A DNA stretch of 64,000 nt, taken from contig NZ_NINW01000049.1 in the NCBI RefSeq assembly GCF_002188465.1, positions 496,001-560,000 on the forward strand. Direction: 5' to 3'. Source of the stretch: Pigmentiphaga sp. NML080357 (GTDB taxonomy: Bacteria > Pseudomonadota > Gammaproteobacteria > Burkholderiales > Burkholderiaceae_B). Shown here piece after piece: positions 17,219 to 25,552 of this stretch. Position 1 is the first letter of the stretch, and every line of letters begins with the position of its first letter. The position numbers and the translations under genes were made by a program. The notes beneath the pieces are model-generated. The model ran no database searches. It had not been told where the DNA came from and saw only the letters and a program-made list of their open reading frames with translations.

Positions 17219-18547
17219 ATGGCTCGCATCGATCCGGACTTCCCGGAAGGCGGCGCGGTCACCGTGGGCGCGGTTGGCGATATCTACATCGGCAAGGCGT
17301 TGCGCGCGCAGGCCGATCCCGGGTTCGCCGCGGCGGTCCGGGCGCTGCGCGCGTGCGACGTGCGCTTTGCCAATCTCGAAGTCCAGTTGCTGCAGCGACC
17401 CACCGCCGCGGCGGCCCAGGCCCCTGGCGCATGGGCCGGGGCGCCCGCGGCGCTGGGTGACGAGCTTGCCTGGCTGGGGATCAACGTGGTGTCCACCGCC
17501 AACAACCATGCGGGCGATTACGGCGCCGACGGCTTGCGGCAGACGGAAGAGACGCTGTGCCGACTCGGCATCCGGTATGCCGGCACCGGCGCCGATCTTG
17601 CCCAGGCGCGCCGCCACACGGTAATCGACACGCCGGGAGGGCGCGTCGCGGTGCTGGCCGTCTCGTCCAGTCACCCGGACCACGCGCGGGCAGGCCGCCG
17701 GCGCCCGGATGCGCCGGGGCGCCCGGGCGTTTCGCCGCTCCGTTTCGGCACGCGGTACCGCGTCGATGCCCAGGCGTATGCGGCGCTCGAACGCATCGCC
17801 CGGAACCTGCCGCGCGACGGACACGCCAAGCACCGCGAACACCCGCTCGCGCGGAACTACGACAAGGAGCGCGGAGAAACGCTGTCCCTGTTCGGTACGC
17901 AATTCGTGCGCGGCGACGCGTTCGGTGTGGAGTCGTGGGCCGCTCCCGACGATGCGGCGGACATCGAGGCGGCCGTGCGCGCGGCGCGCCGCGATGCCGA
18001 ATGGGTGCTGCTGAGCCTGCACACGCATGAATACGACAGCCGGCCCGAAGTGCCCGCCGCGTTCGCCGTGGAGCTGGCCTGTCGCGCCGTAGAGGCGGGG
18101 GCCGATGCGGTCATCGCGCACGGCGCCCACGGTGTGCGGGGCGTGCAGGTGCACCAGGGCCGTCCCATTTTCCACGGCATCGGGGCTTTCGTGTTCCAGC
18201 CCTATCTGTTCCCGACGCAGCCTGCCGATTTCTTCGAGGCTTATGCCATGGGCGACGCGGAACTGGGCGAGGTCTATCGCGCCCGGCGCGAGAGCGCGGG
18301 GTTCTATCGCCATCGCTCGCCTTGGGAGGCTCTGCTGGTGCGGCTATCGTGCCGGCGCGGCGAGCCGCCCGCGTTCACGGTCCGGCCGCTCGTGCTGTGG
18401 AGCGGCGCAGCCGAACCGGATGGCTTGCCGAGACTGGCGGAGGGCCCCGAGGCCCGGCGGTTGATGGAGAAGGTCGCGGACCTCAGCCGCGACCTGGGTA
18501 CCGGACTGCGGCTCGACCGCGAACAGTACGTTTTGCTCGGGGCATAG
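17219..18547 (+). CDS. CapA-family (PgsA-like) metallophosphatase-fold protein without membrane anchor
   Basis: 442 residues of the CapA/PgsA family, a calcineurin-like fold best known from poly-gamma-glutamate capsule synthesis. Motifs: VGAVGDIYIGKAL (metal Asp), VRFANLEVQLL (NLE), NVVSTANNHAGDYGADGLR (NNH-xx-D), LLSLHTHEYD and VIAHGAHGVRGVQVHQGRPI. Classical CapA proteins are membrane-anchored, but this one has no signal peptide or transmembrane segment. It lies 5 bp behind a Bug gene in a catabolic operon with no capsule genes. A cytosolic phosphatase or amide hydrolase role is more likely than capsule synthesis. The true substrate is unknown. Confidence 0.8.
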   Translation: MARIDPDFPEGGAVTVGAVGDIYIGKALRAQADPGFAAAVRALRACDVRFANLEVQLLQRPTAAAAQAPGAWAGAPAALGDELAWLGINVVSTANNHAGDYGADGLRQTEETLCRLGIRYAGTGADLAQARRHTVIDTPGGRVAVLAVSSSHPDHARAGRRRPDAPGRPGVSPLRFGTRYRVDAQAYAALERIARNLPRDGHAKHREHPLARNYDKERGETLSLFGTQFVRGDAFGVESWAAPDDAADIEAAVRAARRDAEWVLLSLHTHEYDSRPEVPAAFAVELACRAVEAGADAVIAHGAHGVRGVQVHQGRPIFHGIGAFVFQPYLFPTQPADFFEAYAMGDAELGEVYRARRESAGFYRHRSPWEALLVRLSCRRGEPPAFTVRPLVLWSGAAEPDGLPRLAEGPEARRLMEKVADLSRDLGTGLRLDREQYVLLGA

Positions 18548-18586
18548 CGCGGCCATGTCCTTCACGACTCACTCAAGGAGGCAGTA

Positions 18587-19381
18587 ATGCGAATCTGGTA
18601 TCAGCTCGTCTCGTCGGAAACTGGCATGGCGAACTTCCTGCGCGCCACGCAGGCCCTGTGCGACGGCGCCGCCTTGCCCGGCACCAAGGTCGAGGTGCGA
18701 GGCACGAAGCAGGGCGCGCTGGGCGACCAGTTCCGGCTCTTCTGGAACTACGACGTGCGCGAGATCATCGACAACGCATTGGCCATCCGCCAGCAGGGAG
18801 GCTACGACGCGTTCGTGCTGGCCAACTCGCTGGATCCCGCGCTGGTCGAACTGCGCGAGATCCTCGACATTCCCGTCGTCTCGTTCATGGAGGTCTGCTG
18901 CTTCCATGCCTGCACCATGGGGGAATGCTTCGGCCTGGTGGTGCCGAACGAGAAAATGGTTCCGCGCTATCGCGAGATCCCCATCGGGTACGGATTGCGC
19001 GACCGGCTGGCATCGGTCGAGTACATCGAGTTCTCGAACATTCGCGGATTCGACACCGTGTTCACCGACCAGGGCGTCGGCGACGATTGCGTGGAGCAGA
19101 TTCTGGCCGCCGCGCGCCGCTCCATCGAGCGCGGCGCCGAAGTGGTGATTCCCGCCGGGCCTTCCTCCACGTTGCTGGCGCAGCGCGGCATATTCGAGGT
19201 CGACGGCGTGCCGCTGCTCGATTGCTACCGCCTGCTGGTCAAGGCCACGGAGATGGTGGTCGCCATGAAGCAGATGACCGGCGTACACGTGAGCCGCAAG
19301 CTGCTGTACCAGGCTCCGCCCGAGGAGTATGTGCGCAAGGTGGCGGAAGTGCGCAACATCGACGCCTTGCGGGCGCGATGA
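18587..19381 (+). CDS. Asp/Glu/hydantoin racemase-like protein lacking both catalytic cysteines
   Basis: 264 residues that align in outline with HyuE-type hydantoin racemases: MRIWYQLV start, YDAFVLANSLDPALVELREILDIPVVSFMEV, then GLVVPNEKMVPRYRE, GAEVVIPAGPSS, GVPLLDCYRLLVKATEM. In active racemases of this fold the two strand-end motifs each carry a cysteine; here they read ANSLDP and IPAGPSS. Other cysteines (EVCCFHAC) are present, but not at those places. So simple cysteine racemisation is doubtful; it may be an isomerase, lyase or decarboxylase of the AMDase type with a different chemistry. It is preceded by AAGGAGG. Confidence 0.7.
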   Translation: MRIWYQLVSSETGMANFLRATQALCDGAALPGTKVEVRGTKQGALGDQFRLFWNYDVREIIDNALAIRQQGGYDAFVLANSLDPALVELREILDIPVVSFMEVCCFHACTMGECFGLVVPNEKMVPRYREIPIGYGLRDRLASVEYIEFSNIRGFDTVFTDQGVGDDCVEQILAAARRSIERGAEVVIPAGPSSTLLAQRGIFEVDGVPLLDCYRLLVKATEMVVAMKQMTGVHVSRKLLYQAPPEEYVRKVAEVRNIDALRAR

Positions 19382-19412
19382 AGCTGCTGGGCGCAAGCGG
19401 GGGAGGCGCGTG

Positions 19413-20234
19413 ATGCTGGAGCGGCTCGCCATCAACCAGATCACCACGCCGGCCTGGTCGCTGGAGCAGGCCGTTGCCGGTTATGCGCGGCATGGCGTGC
19501 ACGGCATAGGCGTCTGGCGCGACAAGCTGGCCGAATGCGGCGTGGGCAGGGCGCGGCGGTTGCTGCGCGGTGCCGGGGCCTGGGTGCCCTCGCTGTGCAA
19601 GGCCGGGGATCTCGCGCAATGGCGCGAGGCGGGTCCCCGCGCCGCCTGGGACGATTGCCGGCGCGCCATCGACGAAGCCGCCGAGATCGGGGCGGGGGCA
19701 ATCGTATTCGTATGCGGCGGCGGCGCGGCGGCAGGGCTCGAACGAGCCCGCGCCGAGGTGCTGGAGCTGCTGTGCGAAGCGGCGCCGCTGGCCGCGCGGG
19801 CCGGCGTGCGGCTCGGCATCGAACCGTTCCATCCCATGCACGCGGCCGAGCGCGGCTGCGTCAACACGCTCGCGCAGGCATTGCGGCTGTGCGAGGAGGC
19901 CGGCGCGGGGTGCGGCGTGGTGGTCGACGTCTTCCACACCTGGTGGGATCCGGACCTGCATGCCAGTCTCGACTCGCGCCATCTGCCGCATGTCGCGACC
20001 GTGCAGCTGTGCGACTGGCGCGTGCCGACCCGCCATCCCGTCAACGACCGCGCGATGATGGGCGACGGCGCCGCGGACCTCCCGGGGCTGGTGCGGCGCC
20101 TCGAACGCAACGGCTATCGCGGGCCCTACGAAGTCGAGATCTTCTCCACCGACTGGTGGGCGTGCGCCCCCGACGAAGTGGTGCGCATTGCCGTCGATCG
20201 CTGCCGGAAGCTGTGGACGGCTTCCACGGCATGA
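19413..20234 (+). CDS. Sugar phosphate isomerase/epimerase (xylose isomerase-like TIM barrel)
   Basis: 273 residues of the AP-endonuclease-2/xylose-isomerase-like family, which isomerises or epimerises sugars, inositols or hydroxy-keto acids with a divalent metal. The metal ligands appear as Glu in VRLGIEPFHPMH, Asp/His in CGVVVDVFHTWWDPDL, His in SRHLPHVATVQLCDW and a final Glu in GPYEVEIFSTDWW. The opening LAINQITTPAWSLEQAV is typical of the branch found in catabolic operons. The ATG at 19413 follows GGGAGG; a GTG directly before it is an alternative. Between the racemase-like and ABM genes in the TetR-controlled operon. Confidence 0.85.
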   Translation: MLERLAINQITTPAWSLEQAVAGYARHGVHGIGVWRDKLAECGVGRARRLLRGAGAWVPSLCKAGDLAQWREAGPRAAWDDCRRAIDEAAEIGAGAIVFVCGGGAAAGLERARAEVLELLCEAAPLAARAGVRLGIEPFHPMHAAERGCVNTLAQALRLCEEAGAGCGVVVDVFHTWWDPDLHASLDSRHLPHVATVQLCDWRVPTRHPVNDRAMMGDGAADLPGLVRRLERNGYRGPYEVEIFSTDWWACAPDEVVRIAVDRCRKLWTASTA

Positions 20235-20275
20235 CCGGTCACTCATTCCGACAACCGAACCTACGGGACAGATCC

Positions 20276-20578
20276 ATGCAAGCCATTTCGCTGATCGTCG
20301 AATTCTCCATCAAGCCCGAACACCGCGAGGAATTCCTCGCGGTCATGCAGGCACATGCCGCCAATTCGCTGAAAGAGGAGGGCTGCCTGCAGTTCAAGAT
20401 CATCACGCCGTCCGCGCCCATGGACGATCGGGTGTTCCTGTTCGAGGAATGGAAAGACCAGGCCGCCCTCGACTGGCACCTGAAGCACTCCGCGCTGGGC
20501 GACACCCGCAAGCGCTATGACGCCTGGATATTCAATCGCCACATCACGCACGGCCGCGTGGTGACGCCCGCGGCCTAG
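20276..20578 (+). CDS. ABM-domain (antibiotic biosynthesis monooxygenase-like) quinol monooxygenase
   Basis: 100 residues of the dimeric ferredoxin-like ABM fold: ISLIVEFSIKPEHREEFLAVM, SLKEEGCLQFKI, RVFLFEEWKDQAALDWHLKHS. Proteins of this size (YgiN-like) oxidise quinols or remove reactive intermediates without a cofactor, or have no proven catalysis. Last gene of the TetR-controlled operon; a GC hairpin at 20604 follows. The natural substrate is not visible. Confidence 0.85.
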   Translation: MQAISLIVEFSIKPEHREEFLAVMQAHAANSLKEEGCLQFKIITPSAPMDDRVFLFEEWKDQAALDWHLKHSALGDTRKRYDAWIFNRHITHGRVVTPAA

Positions 20579-20603
20579 CCGCACCAGTACCGCGGGTCTT
20601 GCC

Positions 20604-20621
20604 GGCCCCGCCATCGGGGCC
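20604..20621 (+). terminator. Hairpin after the ABM gene (possible terminator)
   Basis: GGCCCCG and CGGGGCC form a perfect 7-bp stem with loop CCAT, 25 bp after the ABM stop codon. There is no T-run, so a rho-independent terminator is uncertain. It may separate the TetR-controlled operon from the next Bug gene. Confidence 0.35.
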
Positions 20622-20719
20622 GTATCGGCATGCATCGCCCGGCGCGCACCCGTTTCCCGGACGGGCCGCGTATCGCGAGGCCCCCTGCTTGCCGCAACCC
20701 TGACAACGAGGAGACCACC

Positions 20720-21691
20720 ATGCGTACTTTGCTCTGTCCGATCTTGCTGGCGCTGGGAATCGCCGCGGCCGGGCCCGCTCTGGCGCAGAACAGCTATCCC
20801 TCCAAGCCGGTGCGCATCATCGTCGGCGCGGCGCCCGGCGGGCCGACCGACCTGGTGGCCCGGCTGCTGGGCGAAAAACTCTCGCAAAGCACGGGCGTAC
20901 CCTTCATCGTCGAGAACCGCGGCGGCGGCGGAGGCGTCATCGCGTCGGAAACCGTGGCGCGCGCCGAGCCGGACGGCTACACCATCCTGATGGGATCCGT
21001 CAGCACCCACGGCATCAACCCCGCGCTCTATCGCAAGCTCAACTACGACGCGCTGGCCGACTTCGAGCCGATCACGCAGGTGGTGTCCTATCCGCTGGTG
21101 CTGATCGTCAATCCGGCCACCGTCCCGGCCACCAACATGGCCGAGTTCCTGAGCTACGTGCGCAAGCATCCCGGCAAGGTGAACCGCGGCTCGGCCGGCA
21201 ACGGCACTTCCATGCACATCGCCGGAGAACTGTTCAACAGCCTGGCCGGCACGCGCATGACCCACGTTCCTTACCGCGGCAGCGCGCCGGCGGTGGCCGC
21301 GCTGCTGGCGGGCCAGATCGACGTGGATTTCGAGAGCATCCCGGTGGCGATGCCGCACGTGGAGTCGGGCAAGCTGCGTGCGCTGGCCGTGACCAGCGCC
21401 AAGCGCTTCGAATCCATGCCCGACATACCCACCGTGGCCGAAACGCTGCCCGGCTACGCGTTCACTGGCTGGCTCGGCCTGCTGGCGCCGGCGGGCACGC
21501 CCAAAGCGGTCATCGAGATCTTGCATCGCAAGACCGCGGCCGCGCTGCAGGACAAGGACGTCAAGGAAAAGCTGCTGGCCCAGGTCATGCAGCCGGTGGG
21601 GGATACGCCGGAGTCGTTCGGCCGGTTCATCCGCAGCGAGATCGACAAGCTGGGCGCGGTGGTCCGGGAGTCGGGGGCGACCGTGGATTGA
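20720..21691 (+). CDS. Bug (TctC) family substrate-binding protein
   Basis: 323 residues: signal peptide RTLLCPILLALGIAAAGPALAQ, then SYPSKPVRIIVGAAPGGPTD. ENRGGGGG stands for the PGAGG loop. PDGYTILMGSVSTHGINPALY, HVPYRGSAPAVAALLAGQ and PTVAETLPGYAFTG follow. Start at 20720 after GAGGAGACCACC. It precedes the CaiB-MaoC-MaoC-lyase genes by 137 bp on the same strand and is likely to capture the acid that the CoA-transferase activates. Confidence 0.93.
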   Translation: MRTLLCPILLALGIAAAGPALAQNSYPSKPVRIIVGAAPGGPTDLVARLLGEKLSQSTGVPFIVENRGGGGGVIASETVARAEPDGYTILMGSVSTHGINPALYRKLNYDALADFEPITQVVSYPLVLIVNPATVPATNMAEFLSYVRKHPGKVNRGSAGNGTSMHIAGELFNSLAGTRMTHVPYRGSAPAVAALLAGQIDVDFESIPVAMPHVESGKLRALAVTSAKRFESMPDIPTVAETLPGYAFTGWLGLLAPAGTPKAVIEILHRKTAAALQDKDVKEKLLAQVMQPVGDTPESFGRFIRSEIDKLGAVVRESGATVD

Positions 21692-21828
21692 GGGGGCCGA
21701 TTCCCGTGTGAGTTTCTCTCACGTCCCTCCCTCACTATTTCGATTGAGCGCATGCCTGGCGCTGCGCATGATCTGTCTGGCCGGCACAGACCGATGCCGG
21801 CCTTCGATCATGCAAGCGCGAGGAGACC

Positions 21829-23031
21829 ATGCTTTCATCGTTCATCGTCCTGGACCTGACCTGGGTACTGGGAGGCCCTTTCGCCGGCCAGTTGCTCGCT
21901 CAATTGGGCGCGGAAGTCATCAAGGTCGAGCCGCTCGAAGGCGACCTGGCGCGCCAGGTTTCGCGGCATGCGATGGAGTTCGAGGGCGACCCCGGGTTCT
22001 TCCTTTCGGTCAATCGCGGCAAGAAGAGCATCGCCCTGGACCTCAAGCACCCCCGGGGCCGCGAAGTCCTGTACGACCTCGTCAGGCAAAGCCATGCCGT
22101 GCTCTATGGCTTCGCGCCGGACGTGCCGGCGCGGCTCGGGCTGGACAAGGACTCGCTGCTGGCCGTGAACCCCCGGCTTTGCATTGCCCAATTGATCGGC
22201 CTGCACGATCAACCTCCCTACGCCAACGCACCCGCGTTCGACCTGATCGTGCAAGCGCTCAGCGGTGTCATGAGCATTACCGGCGAGAACGGCGGCAAGC
22301 CCGTGCGGGTCGGCTACCAGATCGCCGACCTGGCGGGCGGTCTGTACCTGGCGCTGGCATGCATGGGCGGCATGCTCAAGGCGCTGCGCGACGGCCGTGG
22401 CGAACTGGTGCAGGTTTCCCTGCTCGACTGCCAGCTGGCGCTGTTGACCTGGCAGGCGCAGAACTATTTCCTGTCGGGCGAAGTGCCCTCGGCGAACGGC
22501 GCCCGCCATCCCGTCATCGCGCCCAGCGACATCTATCCTTGCCTGGACGGCCGCTACATCGCCGTCTCGCCGACCGGCCAGCAGTTCTGGCGGACTTTTT
22601 GCGATGCGATCGGGCGCGAGGACCTCGCCGCCGATCCACGGTTCAAGGAGGCTAAGGACCGCATCGACAACGTCGAGGCGCTCACGGAGATCCTGAACGA
22701 CGTATTCGCTTCCCGGACCTCGGCCCAATGGAGCGAGCACCTGTTTGCGTCGCGCGTGCCGGCGGCGCCGGTCAACAGCGTGGCGGACGCCGTCGGGCAG
22801 CCGTTGGCCCGGATGCGCGCCATGGTGGAAGAGTTGCCCCATCCCCGCTCCGGCCAGGCCATGAAGTTCCTCGGCAACCCATTCAAGTACGAGGCCGCCC
22901 GACCGCTCCCCTATCCGCCCAGCCTGGGCGGGGACACCCGCGATCTGTTGCGGCGCCTGTGCGGCTACGGCGATGCCGCGATCGATACCCTGGTTCAACA
23001 ACGTGTCATTTCCGAAGGAGGACGAGCATGA
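21829..23031 (+). CDS. Family III CoA-transferase (CaiB/BaiF)
   Basis: 400 residues. Transfers CoA from a donor acyl-CoA to a carboxylic acid through an aspartyl anhydride; the catalytic Asp fits AFDLIVQALSGVMSITGE. Other family marks are VLDLTWVLGGPFAGQLLAQLGAEVIKVE, NRGKKSIALDLKHP and the C-terminal VPAAPVNSVADA. ATG at 21829 with GAGGAGACC before it. Its TGA overlaps the ATG of the next gene (23028), so the MaoC genes are translationally coupled. It would start degradation of an imported organic acid as its CoA thioester. Confidence 0.93.
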   Translation: MLSSFIVLDLTWVLGGPFAGQLLAQLGAEVIKVEPLEGDLARQVSRHAMEFEGDPGFFLSVNRGKKSIALDLKHPRGREVLYDLVRQSHAVLYGFAPDVPARLGLDKDSLLAVNPRLCIAQLIGLHDQPPYANAPAFDLIVQALSGVMSITGENGGKPVRVGYQIADLAGGLYLALACMGGMLKALRDGRGELVQVSLLDCQLALLTWQAQNYFLSGEVPSANGARHPVIAPSDIYPCLDGRYIAVSPTGQQFWRTFCDAIGREDLAADPRFKEAKDRIDNVEALTEILNDVFASRTSAQWSEHLFASRVPAAPVNSVADAVGQPLARMRAMVEELPHPRSGQAMKFLGNPFKYEAARPLPYPPSLGGDTRDLLRRLCGYGDAAIDTLVQQRVISEGGRA

Positions 23032-23477
23032 CGCGACCTAGCGAAGTCAAGCCCCGGGAAGGCGACCTGCCCGCGGCCCTGTACAAGGACTGGCAGGTGG
23101 GCGCGGAGTTTCCCGAGCTGCGCTTCACCATCACGCCGGACGTCATCGACGAGTACATGTCGGTGGTGAACGCCACCCCCGAGGCCTACGTGATCGACGG
23201 CCGCCGCGCCGCGCCGCCCAACGTCGTGGCCGTCTACCTGATGGCGGTGATGTACCGCAAGTACCCGCCCCAGCAAGGCGGCATCATGATCGGCAACACC
23301 TTCTCGTTCCACCATCCGATCTGGGCCGACGAGGACACCGAGGTCATCGGCACCGGAAAACTGGAGGACAAATACGAGAAGAAGGGCAGGAAATACATCT
23401 GCTACTCGGTCGACTTCACCCGCGCCGACGGCCAGAAGCTGACCCGCATTCTCCATACCTCCGCTTTCCCGGAATGA
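23028..23477 (+). CDS. FAS1-like/MaoC-type dehydratase subunit, N-terminal hot-dog domain
   Basis: 149 residues resembling the N-terminal, non-catalytic hot-dog half of mesaconyl-CoA or itaconyl-CoA hydratases (FAS1-like dehydratase domain): FPELRFTITPDVIDEYMSVVNATPEAY, PPNVVAVYLMAVMY, IMIGNTFSFHHPIWADEDTEV and KKGRKYICYSVDF. The catalytic MaoC Asp-His pair is absent here and present in the next gene, so the two should form a heteromeric hydratase. Overlaps CaiB by four bases and lies 8 bp before the catalytic partner. Confidence 0.85.
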   Translation: MTRPSEVKPREGDLPAALYKDWQVGAEFPELRFTITPDVIDEYMSVVNATPEAYVIDGRRAAPPNVVAVYLMAVMYRKYPPQQGGIMIGNTFSFHHPIWADEDTEVIGTGKLEDKYEKKGRKYICYSVDFTRADGQKLTRILHTSAFPE

Positions 23478-23485
23478 GGAAAACC

Positions 23486-23818
23486 ATGGAACGAGTCATC
23501 CCCCAGACCCAGGAAATGTTCGACGCCTACGGCCGGCTCAATGGCGACAACGACATCCTCCACTACGACGACGAATATGCCCGCCAGCGCGGATTCCGCG
23601 GAACGCTGGGCCACGGCCTGATGTACCTGGGCTATGTGGCCGACCTGGCGGCGCGCCAATACGGCAAGGAGTGGCACTATCGCGGCGAGCTGTCGGTCAA
23701 GTTCATCGCGCCGGTCTGCCCGGGCGACGAACTGAAGGTGTCGCTCGACGACGATGGACAGGCCCAGTGCGAGTCCCAGTTCGGCAAGACCTTGGTCGGC
23801 TACGCGCGCCTGACCTGA
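23486..23818 (+). CDS. MaoC-family enoyl-CoA hydratase, catalytic subunit
   Basis: 110 residues, a catalytic MaoC hot-dog domain. The hydratase-2-like motif is DILHYDDEYARQRGFRGTLGHGLMYLGYVADL, with the Asp and His expected for hydration of a double bond in an acyl-CoA. SVKFIAPVCPGDELKVSL is the conserved C-terminal strand. I start at 23486, where GAGGAAAACC precedes the ATG; an ATG at 23474 overlapping the previous stop is an alternative. Probably pairs with the 23028 product to hydrate the CoA ester made by the CaiB protein. Confidence 0.87.
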   Translation: MERVIPQTQEMFDAYGRLNGDNDILHYDDEYARQRGFRGTLGHGLMYLGYVADLAARQYGKEWHYRGELSVKFIAPVCPGDELKVSLDDDGQAQCESQFGKTLVGYARLT

Positions 23819-23834
23819 TGTCCCGGAGGACGCA

Positions 23835-24608
23835 ATGCCCGATTCGCCATCGCTATGCACCCACACCGGCTTCTCCGACGCAAGGTCGGTCCGGGTCCGC
23901 GGCAAGGACCTGCTCGGCGAGCTGGTCGGGCATTGCACCTTTACCGAGATGCTGTACTTCCTCACCTGCGGGCGCAAGCCTGATCCAGGGCAGGCGCGCG
24001 TCCTGGATGCCTGCCTCGTGACTTTGGCGGAACACGGGCTGACTCCCAGCGCCGTGATCGCCCGCCTGATGGCGGACAGCGTGCCGGAAGAACCGCAGGT
24101 GGCGGTCGCCGGCGGGCTGCTGGCGATAGGCAGCGTGTTCGCGGGGACGACCGAGGACTGCGCCCGCATGCTGCTCGACATCGAGCGCGCATCGCAACGG
24201 ACGGGTATCGATGAGGCCATCGCCGGTCGCGTGCAAGCCTTGCACGATGGCCGGCGGCCGGTTCCCGGCTTCGGGCATGCCACGCACAAGCCCGACGACC
24301 CTCGTACGCCGCGCCTGTTCGAGATCGCCGCCCAGGCCGGCTACGCGGGGCGGTATGTGGGCCTGTTGCAGCGGGTCGGCGCCGAAGTGGATCGTATCCA
24401 TGGCCGGCACCTCACGATCAATGCGACCGGCGCGATGGGGGCGCTCTTCCTGGAGATCGGCATACCTTTGCAGGCCATGCGCTGCTATTCGGTCGTCTCG
24501 CGGGCGGCAGGCCTGGTCGGCCACCTGCTCGAGGAACAGGCCACCCATTCCGCCCGCGCGATATGGCAGGCGAGCAAGCGTGCCGTGCCTTACCGCGATC
24601 CCGGTTGA
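23835..24608 (+). CDS. Citryl-CoA lyase / citrate synthase-family lyase
   Basis: 257 residues, shorter than citrate synthase (about 430) and matching the single-domain citryl-CoA lyase type. The catalytic His segment is RRPVPGFGHATHKPDDPR. DLLGELVGHCTFTEMLYFLTCGR and NATGAMGALFLEIGIP are also family-like, as is the C-terminal GLVGHLLEEQATHSARAIW. Such enzymes split a beta-hydroxy acyl-CoA by retro-aldol chemistry, for example citryl-CoA to acetyl-CoA and oxaloacetate. After CoA transfer and hydration by its neighbours this is the logical cleavage step. Its 3' end overlaps the convergent LysR gene by 19 bp. Confidence 0.85.
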   Translation: MPDSPSLCTHTGFSDARSVRVRGKDLLGELVGHCTFTEMLYFLTCGRKPDPGQARVLDACLVTLAEHGLTPSAVIARLMADSVPEEPQVAVAGGLLAIGSVFAGTTEDCARMLLDIERASQRTGIDEAIAGRVQALHDGRRPVPGFGHATHKPDDPRTPRLFEIAAQAGYAGRYVGLLQRVGAEVDRIHGRHLTINATGAMGALFLEIGIPLQAMRCYSVVSRAAGLVGHLLEEQATHSARAIWQASKRAVPYRDPG

Positions 24609-25552
24609 CCGCCCCGCATCGCGCCCAGCACCTCGTCACAGAGCCTGTCCGACTCTTCCCCTTGGTCTTGCAGCCAGGCCAGGAAATCTTCCAGCAAGGC
24701 GCGATGGCGAGTGTGGGGAGACGCGATCAGGAAGTAACTGGGGTCATACACCCTGGGCGCACCCAGCGGGGCCGAGAGGCGCCCGGCGGCAAGGTCGTCG
24801 ATCGCCAGCGGTTCGGGCACGAGCGCGATGCCCAGCCCGTCCACGGCGGCCTGGTGCGCAAAGTACATTTCTTCGAACATCAGCGTGCCGCCCGGCGCGA
24901 CCGCTTCCAGTCCGGCGGCGGCAAACCACTGTTCCCAGGCATGGGGGTGCGTCGAGGCGTTGATGAGCGTGTGCTGCTTGAGGTCCTGCGGCCCGCGCAC
25001 CGGCGCGAGTTCCAGGATTTCGGGCGCGCATACGGCGACGAGATTGGTGCGGAGGAACTCGTGGCAATCGAACCTGGGCAGCGGGGCGGACAGCCGGCGT
25101 ATGACCGCGTCGAGTTCCGGCAGCGCCATGGATTCGACCGCCGCGACGCCGGTCGTCAAGCGCAGCTCGACCTCGGGGTGCTGGCGCTGGAATCCCGACA
25201 GCCGCGGGATGAGCCACTTCATGGTGAAGGTGGGCGGGGCATTGATGGCCAGCACCACCCGGCCGGCCTTGCGCGTGAGCGAGTAGGTGGACAGCGCGAT
25301 GCGGTCCAGCGCCGGTCCGACTTCCGACAGCAGGGCGCGGCCTTCGTCGGTCAGCTGGATCTGGTGGTTGAGCCGATGGAACAGCGCGAGCCCGAGATGG
25401 TTCTCCAGGGCAGCCACCTGGCGGCTGACGGCGCCGTGGGTGACGCAAAGCTCGTGGGCGGCCTTGGTGAAGCTCAGATGCCGCGCGGCCGCTTCGAAGG
25501 CGCGGATGGCATTGAGAGGGGGAAGCCGTCGCATCGTATGAAGAAAACTCAC
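24590..25552 (-). CDS. LysR-family transcriptional regulator (GcvA-like)
   Basis: 320 residues. The N-terminus RRLPPLNAIRAFEAAARHLSFTKAAHEL is the GcvA/AmpR-type LysR helix-turn-helix and is followed by THGAVSRQVAALENHLGLALF. The GTG at 25552 has GAGGGT too close for ideal spacing; the ATG at 25534 right before RRLPPL is an equally good start. Convergent with the lyase gene and divergent from the Bug gene at 25720, which is its most likely target along with the CaiB-MaoC-lyase unit. Confidence 0.9.
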   Translation of the reverse strand: MSFLHTMRRLPPLNAIRAFEAAARHLSFTKAAHELCVTHGAVSRQVAALENHLGLALFHRLNHQIQLTDEGRALLSEVGPALDRIALSTYSLTRKAGRVVLAINAPPTFTMKWLIPRLSGFQRQHPEVELRLTTGVAAVESMALPELDAVIRRLSAPLPRFDCHEFLRTNLVAVCAPEILELAPVRGPQDLKQHTLINASTHPHAWEQWFAAAGLEAVAPGGTLMFEEMYFAHQAAVDGLGIALVPEPLAIDDLAAGRLSAPLGAPRVYDPSYFLIASPHTRHRALLEDFLAWLQDQGEESDRLCDEVLGAMRGGQPGSR

